DNA of 64,000 nt from Oscillospiraceae bacterium (lineage in GTDB: Bacteria; Bacillota; Clostridia; Oscillospirales; Acutalibacteraceae), in assembly GCA_003538135.1 (NCBI GenBank), contig DPOR01000007.1, positions 43,347 through 107,346 of the forward strand, read 5' to 3'. Under the pieces are notes generated by a model, which saw only the letters and a list, made by a program, of their open reading frames with translations, searched no databases and had not been told where the DNA came from. Every line of letters begins with the position of its first letter. Positions within the stretch are counted from its first letter, which is position 1. Shown here piece by piece: positions 23,149 to 32,221 of this stretch. A program made the translations under genes and the position numbers.

Positions 23149-26007
23149 TCAATCCTTGTTCTGCTGAGCCTGCTTATAGGCCTTGCGCTTTTTAGCCATC
23201 TCCTTCGCCTCGTCCGAGCCTAAGTGACCCAGAATCCTGAAGGCGCGCTTGACAGAGTATTTCAGAAGTCCGCCGACCTTTTCCTCTGCGGCGCACATCG
23301 TAGAGCATTCCGGATGATCGCGCACGAGGTGGATAGCGTCAAATTCGCACTTAGTCGTGCAAAGACCGCAGCCGATGCACTTGTTGTAGTCGACATACGA
23401 TGCGCCGCAGCCGAGGCAGCGACCCGTCTCCGTCTTGACCTGCTCCTCGGTGAGGTTCAGGTGCGCATCCGAATAGGACATCTTCGAGTCTATCGACTTG
23501 TCCATTCCGGCCTCCTGACGGCCTGCCGTGTCATAGGACGGGAAACTGATATCGTCCTTGTTGAGCGGAGTAAAGCTGCGGCGGTCGCGGCCTATCGTCA
23601 TGGAAGCGTCCGGGCGGGCGTGGCGGTGCAGGCTCTCTGCGGCCTCATGACCCGCGGCGATAGCGTCGATAACGAAGCGCGGACCCGTGTACACGTCGCC
23701 GCCGACAAAGATATCGGGATCCTCTGTCTGATAGGTGAACTTGTCCGCAACGGGGTAGTTGCCATGCCAGAAGGTGACCTTCGTGCCCTCGAGCAGCTTG
23801 CCCCACTCGATAGCCTGACCGATGGCAAAGACGATCTTGTCTGCCTTGACCTCGATAGTCTCGTTTTCGTCATATACGGGCGAGAAACGCTTGGTCTCGG
23901 GGTCGATTGTGCGCACGCACTTCTTGAGCACAATGCCCCTGACCTTGCCGCTCTCGTCGACGAGGACTTCCTTGGGACCCCAGGAGGGATTGATTTTGAT
24001 GTTTTCCTCTTCCGCTTCGGCAATTTCCTCGCGGCTTGCGGGCATTTCCTCGCGCGACTCGAGACAGAACATACTGACCTCGGAGGCGCCGAGACGGTGA
24101 GCGTTTCTCGCGCAGTCGATAGCGACGTTGCCGCCGCCGATGACTGCCACGCTGCCGTCAAACTTGTCCTCGCGGTGCTCGAAGCAGTGGCGCAGATACT
24201 CGACCGCTATATGCGTGCCGGGCGCGTCGTCGTTCTTGACTCCGGGACGCTTGCCGCCCTGGCAGCCGATGGCGATATAGAACGCCTTGTAGCCCTGCTC
24301 CTTGAGCTGCGCTATAGTGATATCCTTGCCTACCTCAACGCCGCACTTGATTTCGGCGCCGAGCTCCTTGATAATATCGATTTCGGCGGCGATAACATCC
24401 TTTTCGAGCTTGTAGCTCGGTATACCGTAGGTGAGCATACCGCCGGGAATCGGGTTCTTTTCAAAGACGGTGGGCTTGTAGCCCATCTGCGCGAGATAGT
24501 AGGCAGCGCTCAAGCCGGCGGGGCCGCCGCCGATAATGGCTATCTTCTCGTCAAATTCGCCGTGAGTCGACTGGACGATTTTTTCGGGCACGAACCTGTC
24601 CTCAGAGTTCAGGTCGAGGTCGGCGACGAATTTCTTGACCGCGTCTATCGATACGGGAGCGTCAATCTTGCCGCGCGTGCACTCCGCTTCGCATCTCTTG
24701 TTGCAGACGCGGCCGCAGACGGCCGGGAACGGGTTCTCGGTCTTTATCATCGCGAGAGCCTCGCGGTACTTGCCCTCATGGGCGAGGCGCAGGTAGGCCT
24801 GAACGGGCACGTGTGCGGGGCAGGCCGCCTTGCACGGGGCGGAGCCGGTAGCGTAGGTGTTTGACATACGCGCGGTGTCGCGGTAGTTCTCATCCCATGC
24901 ATAGGGTCCCCAGATGTTGTTGTCCGGCAGGGGAGCATGGGGATATTTGACCTCGGAGCCGTCCTTGCGGCAGAGCTTCTGACCCATCTTAACGGCGCCC
25001 GCCGGGCAGGTCTCAACGCACTTGCCGCAGGCTACGCACTTCTCCTTCTCGACCTTTGCAGTGAAGGAGCTGCGCGAAAGATAGGGCGTATTGAACAGCA
25101 GAGAAGTACGCAGAGCGTTGCAGATCTTGACATTGCAGTTGCAGATGTCAAAAATCTTGTTCTCGCCGTCGATATTGGTTATCTGATGAACATAGCCGTT
25201 CTTCTCGGCAAGCTCGAGTATCTCGAGAGCGCGCTCCTTGGTTATGTAGTGAGCGCGTCCGGTCTCAACGGTGTAATCTGCCATGTCGCCGAGCTGGATG
25301 CACCAATCGTCAAAATCATCGGTGCAGCCGTCGCCGAGCACTGCGCGCGAAGCGCGGCAGGAGCAGATACCTGCGGAGATGTGTCCCTCGTATTTCTTGA
25401 GCCAATAGGAGATGTGCTCAAGGTCTATCGACTGACTCTCGGCGTCAATGGCCTTTTCAACCGGGATGACGTGCATTCCGATTCCGTCGCCTCCGGGCGG
25501 CACCATCTGGGTTATGCCCGCAAGAGGGATGAAGGTCATGCGCTCAAAGAACGAGGCGACTGCGGGGTTCTTTGCTATTCTGTCGACCGAGGAGTTGAAC
25601 AGCTCGGCGGAGCCGGGGACATAGAACGGCAGTCTGTAGCGTCTGATGCGCGGGCGATCCTTGAGCTCGTGAGTGTGGTCGTAGTTGTCGCCGTAGTCAT
25701 ACTCAAGGATGCCTATGTAAGACATCTCATCGAGTATCTTCTGCAGATCTATAGCTTCGTAGTCGCGGTTCATCTCGAGCAGCTGCTCAAAGGTGTAGTG
25801 CTGGCGGAGCTTCATCTTGTTGGCGATATCGCACATCTCGGGAGTCAGGACTTCTCTGAGTCCCCAATACTCCGGGTCGTCGGATGTCACCCCGGAGATT
25901 TTATGTCCCATAGCATCGGTTATCTTTCTGCCGAGCTTGAGATAACGTTCGTCGGGGTTCTTGTCGCCCTGATATTTGCTGATTATTTTCTTATTCTGTT
26001 CCGGCAT
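23149..26007 (-). CDS. Multidomain iron-sulfur flavoprotein (GltD-like NAD(P)H oxidoreductase)
   Basis: 952 residues. Residues 1-310 form a Cys-containing domain (GICSCRASR near 213 and FDICNCNVKIC near 286-296). A 4Fe-4S ferredoxin motif follows at 324-334 (CVACGKCVETC). Residues about 390-465 match the GltD N-terminal iron-sulfur helical domain (CKAACPAHVPVQAYL, VCGRVCNKRCEAEC). A two-dinucleotide-domain core starts at the FAD fingerprint IIGGGPAGLSAAYYLA (491-506), has a second NAD(P) fingerprint (AVIGGGNVAIDCA) and closes with FVGGDVYTGPRFV. A final 4Fe-4S motif CIGCGLCTTKC lies at 877-887. It should pass electrons between NAD(P)H, FAD and ferredoxin-type clusters; the end acceptor is unknown. 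It sits between a second flavoprotein and hypA in one operon. Confidence 0.88.
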   Translation of the reverse strand: MPEQNKKIISKYQGDKNPDERYLKLGRKITDAMGHKISGVTSDDPEYWGLREVLTPEMCDIANKMKLRQHYTFEQLLEMNRDYEAIDLQKILDEMSYIGILEYDYGDNYDHTHELKDRPRIRRYRLPFYVPGSAELFNSSVDRIAKNPAVASFFERMTFIPLAGITQMVPPGGDGIGMHVIPVEKAIDAESQSIDLEHISYWLKKYEGHISAGICSCRASRAVLGDGCTDDFDDWCIQLGDMADYTVETGRAHYITKERALEILELAEKNGYVHQITNIDGENKIFDICNCNVKICNALRTSLLFNTPYLSRSSFTAKVEKEKCVACGKCVETCPAGAVKMGQKLCRKDGSEVKYPHAPLPDNNIWGPYAWDENYRDTARMSNTYATGSAPCKAACPAHVPVQAYLRLAHEGKYREALAMIKTENPFPAVCGRVCNKRCEAECTRGKIDAPVSIDAVKKFVADLDLNSEDRFVPEKIVQSTHGEFDEKIAIIGGGPAGLSAAYYLAQMGYKPTVFEKNPIPGGMLTYGIPSYKLEKDVIAAEIDIIKELGAEIKCGVEVGKDITIAQLKEQGYKAFYIAIGCQGGKRPGVKNDDAPGTHIAVEYLRHCFEHREDKFDGSVAVIGGGNVAIDCARNAHRLGASEVSMFCLESREEMPASREEIAEAEEENIKINPSWGPKEVLVDESGKVRGIVLKKCVRTIDPETKRFSPVYDENETIEVKADKIVFAIGQAIEWGKLLEGTKVTFWHGNYPVADKFTYQTEDPDIFVGGDVYTGPRFVIDAIAAGHEAAESLHRHARPDASMTIGRDRRSFTPLNKDDISFPSYDTAGRQEAGMDKSIDSKMSYSDAHLNLTEEQVKTETGRCLGCGASYVDYNKCIGCGLCTTKCEFDAIHLVRDHPECSTMCAAEEKVGGLLKYSVKRAFRILGHLGSDEAKEMAKKRKAYKQAQQNKD

Positions 26008-26023
26008 GATTTTACCTCTTCAA

Positions 26024-27400
26024 TTAAAAGAATCTTCTTACAAGGTCGCGGCTGTATTCAACGGTCTCTTCCATGTCGCCGAATGCCATGACCTCGCCTG
26101 CATAGTAGGTGTTGTCCTTTCCCTGCATAGCTTCGACCTTCTCATACCAGCCGTCGGCGTAATCCTTGCTGCTGACATGCGGGAAATAATACCAGTCGTC
26201 GATACGCTCGATCTTGTCGACCTTCAGGCCGCACTTCTCCATGTCCGCAAGGGTAGTCTCTTTTGCTTCCTCAAACGGAACATCCTCCATACCCTCGTGG
26301 TTGCGCAGGGTGAAGGTGACGAGCGGCTGATCGGTGACTCCGTCGGACCAGCGATGATAGAACACCATAAGATGTCCGCGGGTCTCGTTTGTCATGTTCT
26401 CGAAGAAATAGTAGGAGATGTCGGGCGCGTTGCCCTCTTCGGGACGGACAGCCATGGTGAAATACTCCTTATGGACTATCTTGGAGAACAACTCTTTCTC
26501 TTCCGGGCGGGGATTGCCGTAGCCGAGGAACAGCTCGAGCGGGGTGCAGATGATAAGCTTGTCGAACTCTTCGGTCTTGCCGTTTACGGTGACATAGACC
26601 TTGTCGTTTTCACGCTTGATGTCGGTGACTTCGGAGTTGAGCAGAGCGGGATGCTTCAGGTGGCTGTTGACGCCCTCCCAGATGCTCTGGGTGCCGTTGT
26701 ACCAAGTCCACAGTTTGCCGGTGGAAAGGAACTGCTTGACGGTGAAGGCATCAAGATACTTGAGAACATAAGCCGCCGGGATCTCGTCGAAGTAGCCGTA
26801 GCCGAAGGAAGTGAACGGACCCTTCCAGACGAGCTCTGCGTCCTCGCAGTGGTTGAGCTTGAGGAACTCGGAGAAGGGCATCGAAAGATCCTTCAGGTTC
26901 GGGTTCTCGCCCTCGATGTGAGCAAGCTTCATCTCGGGAGACGGGCAGGGACCCTCATAACGACCCTCGGACACGCCTCTGTGACCGTTGACATCGTAGC
27001 CCTTGTACTTCGTCTCGAGGAGCTTTGAGAGCTTTCTCATCTTCATGATCTTCTTGAGCAGTGCGAGGACCGAAGACTTCTGGGGCGTGCCGTCGGTATT
27101 CATGAATCTTCTGCCCATGGGCGGTCCGTCGAGATGGGTCGTGCCGCCGAACTCTTCGCACTCGTGAACTGCGAAGTAAGTGTCGCAGCCCATGACCGCG
27201 CCCATTTCAATGGTGCGATCCTCCCATTTGCCCTGTGCGTTCTTGACCTTCATCATGGGCGAGAATGCCTTGCCGCCGACTTTGCCGGACTTCTCATAGA
27301 TGACATAGTTGTCATAGCCCTTTTTCTCCAGGTACATAGCCATGCTCGTGCCTGCGGGGCCGCCGCCGATGATGCAGATGCGCTGATCCTTGTTTTCCAT
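26024..27400 (-). CDS. FAD-dependent amine-oxidase-like oxidoreductase
   Basis: A 458-residue protein with an N-terminal FAD fold (ICIIGGGPAGTSMAMYLEKKGY), the GG motif KVGGKAFSP and a C-terminal TYYAGEVMAFGDMEETV segment that completes the FAD site, as in the amine oxidase/phytoene-desaturase-like superfamily. The substrate is unknown. It is the first gene of an operon with the 952-residue iron-sulfur flavoprotein (16 bp apart) and hypA. The ATG at 27400 follows AGGAAG by 8 nt, and a near-consensus promoter lies about 100 nt upstream. Confidence 0.82.
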   Translation of the reverse strand: MENKDQRICIIGGGPAGTSMAMYLEKKGYDNYVIYEKSGKVGGKAFSPMMKVKNAQGKWEDRTIEMGAVMGCDTYFAVHECEEFGGTTHLDGPPMGRRFMNTDGTPQKSSVLALLKKIMKMRKLSKLLETKYKGYDVNGHRGVSEGRYEGPCPSPEMKLAHIEGENPNLKDLSMPFSEFLKLNHCEDAELVWKGPFTSFGYGYFDEIPAAYVLKYLDAFTVKQFLSTGKLWTWYNGTQSIWEGVNSHLKHPALLNSEVTDIKRENDKVYVTVNGKTEEFDKLIICTPLELFLGYGNPRPEEKELFSKIVHKEYFTMAVRPEEGNAPDISYYFFENMTNETRGHLMVFYHRWSDGVTDQPLVTFTLRNHEGMEDVPFEEAKETTLADMEKCGLKVDKIERIDDWYYFPHVSSKDYADGWYEKVEAMQGKDNTYYAGEVMAFGDMEETVEYSRDLVRRFF

Positions 27401-27499
27401 GAATAGAACTTCCTCTCCTTGAATATTGGTGTAGCAAGTCTCTCTTTTTGAAACAGTGGGAAATTTGCTGCATTTGGTGCATTTTCTAACATCAATGTC

Positions 27500-27528
27500 A
27501 TTATATTACCTTGTTTTTTTTCAGTCAA
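27500..27528 (-). promoter_or_regulatory. Promoter of the flavoprotein-hypA operon
   Basis: On the minus strand, TTGACT is followed after 17 nt by consensus TATAAT, giving a leader of roughly 95 nt. Confidence 0.82.
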
Positions 27529-27631
27529 TAGCAAGAATGCACAAAAAAGTATTCTTTTATCGAATCAGAAACCGTCAATTTACAATTTTAATATTTCTTT
27601 CCATACAAGAACAATGCTGCACCTTCGACGG

Positions 27632-27660
27632 TTGAAAAATTCTGCCCGCGGTGCTAATAT
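27632..27660 (+). promoter_or_regulatory. Promoter of the 61-codon gene
   Basis: TTGAAA, 17 nt, TAATAT, ending 13 nt before the SD GGGAGG (27673-27678), which gives a very short leader. Confidence 0.6.
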
Positions 27661-27685
27661 ATAGGCGGACTCGGGAGGTGAAAAA

Positions 27686-27871
27686 ATTACGAATCAGGAG
27701 ATAGCGTTGGAGATAACAAAGATACTGAAGCCCGACATCGATTTGTATACTCGCCACCACAACGACGGCGACAGATTCGAGACGAGAAAGCGCGTCTATG
27801 CCGAAACTTATCTGTACTTTCTCAACCGCTTCAACGAGAACGGCAAAAACGCAGACGCAGAGGAAGAATAA
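27686..27871 (+). CDS. Small protein with an apparent ATT start codon
   Basis: The frame opens after a TAG at 27662 and has no ATG, GTG or CTG before its coding-like part. A perfect SD (GGGAGG, 27673-27678) lies 7 nt before ATT at 27686, giving 61 residues starting (M)TNQEIALEITKILKPDID, with RHHNDGDRFETRKRVYAETYLYFLNRF in the middle and an acidic end. The alternative is TTG at 27707, which has AGGAG 6 nt upstream and would remove seven residues. A -35/-10 promoter and a terminator bracket the frame. I do not recognise the family. The predicted protein is helical, soluble and charged, without Cys. Confidence 0.6.
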   Translation: MTNQEIALEITKILKPDIDLYTRHHNDGDRFETRKRVYAETYLYFLNRFNENGKNADAEEE

Positions 27872-27902
27872 AAAACGGAGCTGTCGGTTTCGGCAGCTCC
27901 TA
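27869..27902 (-). terminator. Terminator of the arg operon
   Basis: The stem GGAGCTG / CAGCTCC is followed on the minus strand by GTTTTTTATT, directly after argF. It also lies at the end of the convergent small gene. Confidence 0.82.
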
Positions 27903-27930
27903 TTACATTATATATTATATATTATTAATT

Positions 27931-28926
27931 TTATCTATCGTCTGTAAGCGTTGCCGCCATGACCGCCTTTATCGTATGCATACGGTTTTCCGCCTCGGCG
28001 AAAACAACGGACTGCGCGCTCTCGAACACCTCGTCCGTAACCTCCATCGAGTCGCGCCCGAACTTTTCGCCCATCTCTTTGCCTATTGTTGTTTTCATGT
28101 CGTGATAAGAGGGCAGACAGTGCATGAACACGGCGTTCGGCGATGCCTTTGCCATGAGCGCGGAGTTCACCTGGTAGGGGGCGAGGTCGTTTATGCGCTC
28201 CTCCCAGACCTCTGCGGGCTCGCCCATGGATACCCAGACGTCGGTGTATATCACATCGGCGTTTTTTACCGCCTCGTCGGGACTTTCGCAGAACCTGAGC
28301 TCGGCCCCCGTTCCGGCGGCTATTTCCTTGCAGACGTTGACGAGCGATCTATCGGGGAAATATTTTTGCGGCGCGCAGGCGGTGAAATTCATGCCCGTCT
28401 TGGCGCAGCCGACTGCGAGTGAGTTACCCATATTGTAGCGCGCGTCGCCCATATAGACGAGATTTATCCCCTTGAGATGCCCGAACCGCTCTTTTATTGT
28501 CAGAAAATCAGCGAGGATCTGCGTCGGGTGGAACTCGTTTGTCAGGCCGTTCCAGACGGGGACGCAGGCATATTGCGCGAGCTCCTCGACTATCGCCTGC
28601 CCGAAGCCGCGGTATTCGATGCCGTCATATATGCCAGAGAGCACGCGTGCAGTGTCGGCAATGCTCTCTTTTTTGCCTATCTGCGAGCCTGAGGGGTCGA
28701 GATAGGTCGTGCCCATGCCGAGGTCGCGCGCAGCGACTTCAAAGCTGCACCTTGTCCTTGTGCTCGTCTTTTCAAATATCAGCGCGACGTTTTTTCCGTC
28801 GCAGAGCTTGTGCGGTATACCCGATTTCTTCTTCGCCTTTAAATCCGCGGCGAAGTCGATGAGATATTCTATCTCTTCCGGAGTGAAATCCAAAAGCTTC
28901 AAAAAATCTCTGTTTTTGAATGTCAT
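27931..28926 (-). CDS. argF: Ornithine carbamoyltransferase
   Basis: 331 residues. It joins carbamoyl phosphate and ornithine to form citrulline. The carbamoyl-phosphate motif FEKTSTRTRCSFEVA is near 52-66, FHPTQILADF binds both substrates, and the C-terminal ornithine loop is VFMHCLPSYHD. ATG 28926 is chosen because GGAGG lies 7 nt upstream, inside the last codons of argD; longer in-frame extensions run through argD and have no SD. It is the last gene of argCJBDF. Confidence 0.96.
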   Translation of the reverse strand: MTFKNRDFLKLLDFTPEEIEYLIDFAADLKAKKKSGIPHKLCDGKNVALIFEKTSTRTRCSFEVAARDLGMGTTYLDPSGSQIGKKESIADTARVLSGIYDGIEYRGFGQAIVEELAQYACVPVWNGLTNEFHPTQILADFLTIKERFGHLKGINLVYMGDARYNMGNSLAVGCAKTGMNFTACAPQKYFPDRSLVNVCKEIAAGTGAELRFCESPDEAVKNADVIYTDVWVSMGEPAEVWEERINDLAPYQVNSALMAKASPNAVFMHCLPSYHDMKTTIGKEMGEKFGRDSMEVTDEVFESAQSVVFAEAENRMHTIKAVMAATLTDDR

Positions 28927-28928
28927 AT

Positions 28929-30104
28929 TCAAGCCTCCTTGTCTGCGCAGACTTCTTTTATAATGCCGATTGCCTGCTCGAGCTGCTCTGTCGGGATATT
29001 GAGCGCGGGGAGCAGTCTCACCTTGTTCTTGGCCTTGATAACGAGAACGCCCTTTTCCATGCAGGCGTCTATGACCTCTGCCGCATCTCTCTCGGTCTCT
29101 ATGCCTATCATCAGCCCGAGCCCCGTGACATCTTTTATGCCCGGGGCACCCCTGAGCGATGAAAAAATATATTCCGACCTCTCGCGCACTCCCTCGAGAA
29201 GGTTTTCGTCGAGCCGTTCGAGAATATTTATCGCCCCGGCGCAGCAGACGGGATTCCCGCCGAAGGTCGAGCCGTGGGAGCCCGGAGTCAAAACATCCTT
29301 TGTCTTTTCGCCGAACAGCGTGGCGCCGAGCGGCAGACCGCCCGCAAGCCCCTTGGCGGTTGATACGATGTCGGGGAAGATTCCGTAGTTCATATAGCCG
29401 TAGAGCTTGCCGCTTCTGCCGTTGCCTGTCTGAACCTCGTCGCAGATAAGCAGAATGTCGCGATCGCGGCATATCCTTTCGAGCGACTGGAGATAGTCCT
29501 TGTCAAGCGGTACCACTCCGCCCTCACCCTGCACGACCTCGAGCATGACTGCGGCGCAGCGGCGCTCGAAGAGAACCTTTTCGATTTTTTCCGTGTCGTT
29601 CGGCTCAACATATATGAACCCCTCCGTCAGCGGCAGAAAGTCCTTGTGAAAAGCATCCTGCCCCGTTGCGGCGAGCGTGGTTATCGTCCTGCCGTGAAAG
29701 CTGTTTTTGAGGGTGACAATATTATAACAGTCCGCTCCGTGCTTCTCTGCGGCGTATTTTCTCGCCGTCTTTATCGCGCATTCGTTGGCCTCGGCGCCGG
29801 AGTTCGAGAAGAAAACCTTGCTCATTCCCGTGCGCTCGCAGAGCATTTTCGCAAGCTTCACGCACGGTTCGGTGTAGTATAGATTCGACATATGCTGAAG
29901 CTTACCCGCCTGCTCGGTTACGGCCTTTATCCACTCGTCGTCGGCTGCGCCGAAGGTGTTTACCGCTATGCCGGAGGAGAGGTCTATGTATATTTTTCCC
30001 GCATTGTCCCAGACTACGGAGCCCTTGCCGCCTTCAACCGTCAAAGGAAACCTCGCATAAGTCCCGGCGATATATTCTTTGTCCTGCTTTTGTACCGTAT
30101 CCAT
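28929..30104 (-). CDS. argD: Acetylornithine aminotransferase
   Basis: 391 residues, PLP-dependent class III aminotransferase. VFFSNSGAEANECAIK binds PLP phosphate, LLICDEVQTGNGRSG carries the PLP Asp, and STAKGLAGGLPLGA carries the Schiff-base Lys. It converts N-acetylglutamate semialdehyde to N-acetylornithine. It lies 13 bp after argB and 2 bp before argF. Confidence 0.95.
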   Translation of the reverse strand: MDTVQKQDKEYIAGTYARFPLTVEGGKGSVVWDNAGKIYIDLSSGIAVNTFGAADDEWIKAVTEQAGKLQHMSNLYYTEPCVKLAKMLCERTGMSKVFFSNSGAEANECAIKTARKYAAEKHGADCYNIVTLKNSFHGRTITTLAATGQDAFHKDFLPLTEGFIYVEPNDTEKIEKVLFERRCAAVMLEVVQGEGGVVPLDKDYLQSLERICRDRDILLICDEVQTGNGRSGKLYGYMNYGIFPDIVSTAKGLAGGLPLGATLFGEKTKDVLTPGSHGSTFGGNPVCCAGAINILERLDENLLEGVRERSEYIFSSLRGAPGIKDVTGLGLMIGIETERDAAEVIDACMEKGVLVIKAKNKVRLLPALNIPTEQLEQAIGIIKEVCADKEA

Positions 30105-30117
30105 AATATTCTCCTTT

Positions 30118-30972
30118 TCAGGCCGTGAACATCGTGCCCATGCCCTCGTCAGTCAGCATCTCGATGAGTATCGAGTGCGGTATCCTGCCGTCGATAATAA
30201 AGACCCTGTGCACGCCCCATTTTATCGCGTCAATGCAGCATTCGGCCTTCGGGATCATGCCGCCGCCGATAATTCCGCTGTCTATGAGCGTGGGAACTTC
30301 GTCCGCCTTTATGACCGAAATGAGCGTGTTCGGGTCGTCTCTGTCTTGGAGGATTCCGCTGATATCCGTCATGGATATCAGACTCTCCGCATTGAGCGCG
30401 CCCGCTATCTTCGCTGCGGCGGTGTCCGCGTTTATGTTATATATATTGCCCTCGCCGTCGCAGCCGACGGTCGAAACTATCGGGATATAGCCCTTGTCTA
30501 TAATATCGAGTATCGGCTGAATGTTTACGTTTGTTATCTCGCCGACGAAGCCGAGCTTCTCGTCTTTCATCCTGGCCTCTATCATATGTCCGTCTATGCC
30601 GGAGAGCCCGATAGCCTTGCCGCCCTTGTTTTCGACGAGGTTCACCAGGCTCTTGTTGACCTTGCCTGCGAGCACCATCTGAACGACGTCGGCGGTCTCT
30701 TTATCTGTGACGCGCAGCCCGTCGACGAACTCGCTCTTTTTGCCGATTTTTTGAAGAGTATCCGTTATCTCGGGGCCGCCGCCGTGAATCAGAACGACCT
30801 TTACGCCGATGAGCCAGAGCAGAACGATGTCGCGCATTACCGAATCCTTCAGCTTGTCGCTCGTCATTGCGTTGCCGCCGTATTTGACAACGACTATCTT
30901 ATCGGCGTATTCCTGTATGTAAGGCAGCGCGTGGACGAGCACTCTTGCGCGCTCCGCATTTGAAATATTCAT
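30118..30972 (-). CDS. argB: Acetylglutamate kinase
   Basis: 284 residues, amino-acid kinase fold. VVKYGGNAM holds the ATP-phosphate Lys near residue 28, IHGGGPEI follows, and the acetylglutamate site lies in DGLRVTDKETADVV. The middle VGCDGEGNIYNINADTAAAKIAGAL segment is standard. It phosphorylates N-acetylglutamate. The N-terminal helix (SNAERARVLVHALPYIQEYADK) is the one linked to arginine-sensitive hexameric enzymes, so feedback control is possible. Confidence 0.96.
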   Translation of the reverse strand: MNISNAERARVLVHALPYIQEYADKIVVVKYGGNAMTSDKLKDSVMRDIVLLWLIGVKVVLIHGGGPEITDTLQKIGKKSEFVDGLRVTDKETADVVQMVLAGKVNKSLVNLVENKGGKAIGLSGIDGHMIEARMKDEKLGFVGEITNVNIQPILDIIDKGYIPIVSTVGCDGEGNIYNINADTAAAKIAGALNAESLISMTDISGILQDRDDPNTLISVIKADEVPTLIDSGIIGGGMIPKAECCIDAIKWGVHRVFIIDGRIPHSILIEMLTDEGMGTMFTA

Positions 30973-30994
30973 CTTTTTTCCTCCGTTTCGCGTG

Positions 30995-32206
30995 TCAGGT
31001 GCGGTAGTCGCCGTTTATCTTCACATAGTCGTAAGTGAGGTCACAGCCCCACGCGGTCGAAGAAGCGCCGCCGCTTTTTAAATCGATGAGAATATCTATC
31101 TCGTTTTCCGAGAGTATCTCCTTTGCCTTTTCCTCCGAAAAATCGACTCCCGCGCCGTTTTCGCAGACGGAAATCGAGCCCTTGGCGGACTTGAAAACGA
31201 CGTCAATTTTGTTTACGTCAACATCGGCGCCGCTGTAGCCTATCGCGCAGAGGACTCGTCCCCAGTTGGCGTCCGCGCCGAACATGGCGGCCTTGGTCAG
31301 CGACGAGCAGACAACGCTCTTGGCAACGGTCTTGGCGATGTCCTCATTTTGAGCGCCGCTTACCTTGCATTCGAGCAGCTTTGTGGCACCCTCGCCGTCG
31401 GCGGCAATGCTGCGGCAGAGGTTGACGTTTACCGTGTTTAAAGCCTTCATAAATTCGCCGAAGTCCTCGCCCTCGCTGTCTATCTCCGTGTTCCCGGCGA
31501 GCCCGTTTGCGAGCACGGCTACCATATCGTTAGTCGAGGTGTCGCCGTCAATGCTTATCATGTTGAAGGTCTCCGCGATGTCGCAGGAGAGGGCTTTTTT
31601 CAGCATCTCGCCGCTTATCGCGCAGTCGGTAGTTATAAAAACAAGCATAGTTGCCATGTTGGGATGAATCATGCCCGAGCCCTTTGCTATGCCGCCGATT
31701 TTGCATTCGACTCCGCCTATCTCGAAGCTCACGGCTATCTCTTTCTTTACCGTGTCAGTAGTCATTATCGCCTCCGCCGCCGCCTCGGAGCAGTCGCCGA
31801 GCCCTGCTTTGAGCGCGGGAATGCCGGAGGCTATGGGGTCGATGCTCAGCGGCTGACCGATAACGCCGGTAGAAGCGACTATAACGTCGGATGCTTTTAT
31901 TCCGAGAGCGCACGCCGCAAGCTCGCTTGTGCGCTCGGCTATCTCTATGCCGTTTGCGTTGCAGGTGTTCGCGTTTCCGCTGTTGCAGATAATCGCCTGA
32001 GCTTTGCCGTTTTCAAGATGATTTTTTGTCACCGTCAGCGGCGCGCCCTTGACGAGATTTGTGGTGTATACGGCTGCCGCGTCGGCGACTTTTTCGCTGT
32101 ATATGAGGGCGAGATCGCGCTTCGTCCTGTTTTTGCGTATTCCGCAGTGAACGCCGGAAGCCTTGAAGCCCTTTGCGGCGCAGACGCCGCCCGAGATGAT
32201 TTTCAT
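30995..32206 (-). CDS. argJ: Bifunctional ornithine acetyltransferase / N-acetylglutamate synthase
   Basis: 403 residues. The autocleavage site IHPNMATMLVFITTD gives alpha and beta chains; Thr of MATM becomes the nucleophile. ArgJ recycles the acetyl group from acetylornithine to glutamate, so no argE or separate synthase is needed in this operon. The end (ACGCDLTYDYVKIN-like) is typical. It lies 22 bp before argB. Confidence 0.96.
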   Translation of the reverse strand: MKIISGGVCAAKGFKASGVHCGIRKNRTKRDLALIYSEKVADAAAVYTTNLVKGAPLTVTKNHLENGKAQAIICNSGNANTCNANGIEIAERTSELAACALGIKASDVIVASTGVIGQPLSIDPIASGIPALKAGLGDCSEAAAEAIMTTDTVKKEIAVSFEIGGVECKIGGIAKGSGMIHPNMATMLVFITTDCAISGEMLKKALSCDIAETFNMISIDGDTSTNDMVAVLANGLAGNTEIDSEGEDFGEFMKALNTVNVNLCRSIAADGEGATKLLECKVSGAQNEDIAKTVAKSVVCSSLTKAAMFGADANWGRVLCAIGYSGADVDVNKIDVVFKSAKGSISVCENGAGVDFSEEKAKEILSENEIDILIDLKSGGASSTAWGCDLTYDYVKINGDYRT

Positions 32207-32221
32207 TTTTGCTTACCTCCC

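Noticed and set aside
23224..24864. Long open frame of 546 codons on the plus strand opposite the iron-sulfur flavoprotein
   Set aside because: It is a GC-rich antisense shadow; it has no SD, a Leu/Val/Ala-rich unnatural composition and no family motif, while the minus strand encodes a clear multidomain enzyme.
28927..29472. Long N-terminal extension of ArgF reaching into argD
   Set aside because: The extension is Arg-rich, lies in the wrong frame of argD, and the true start at 28926 has GGAGG and matches the family length.
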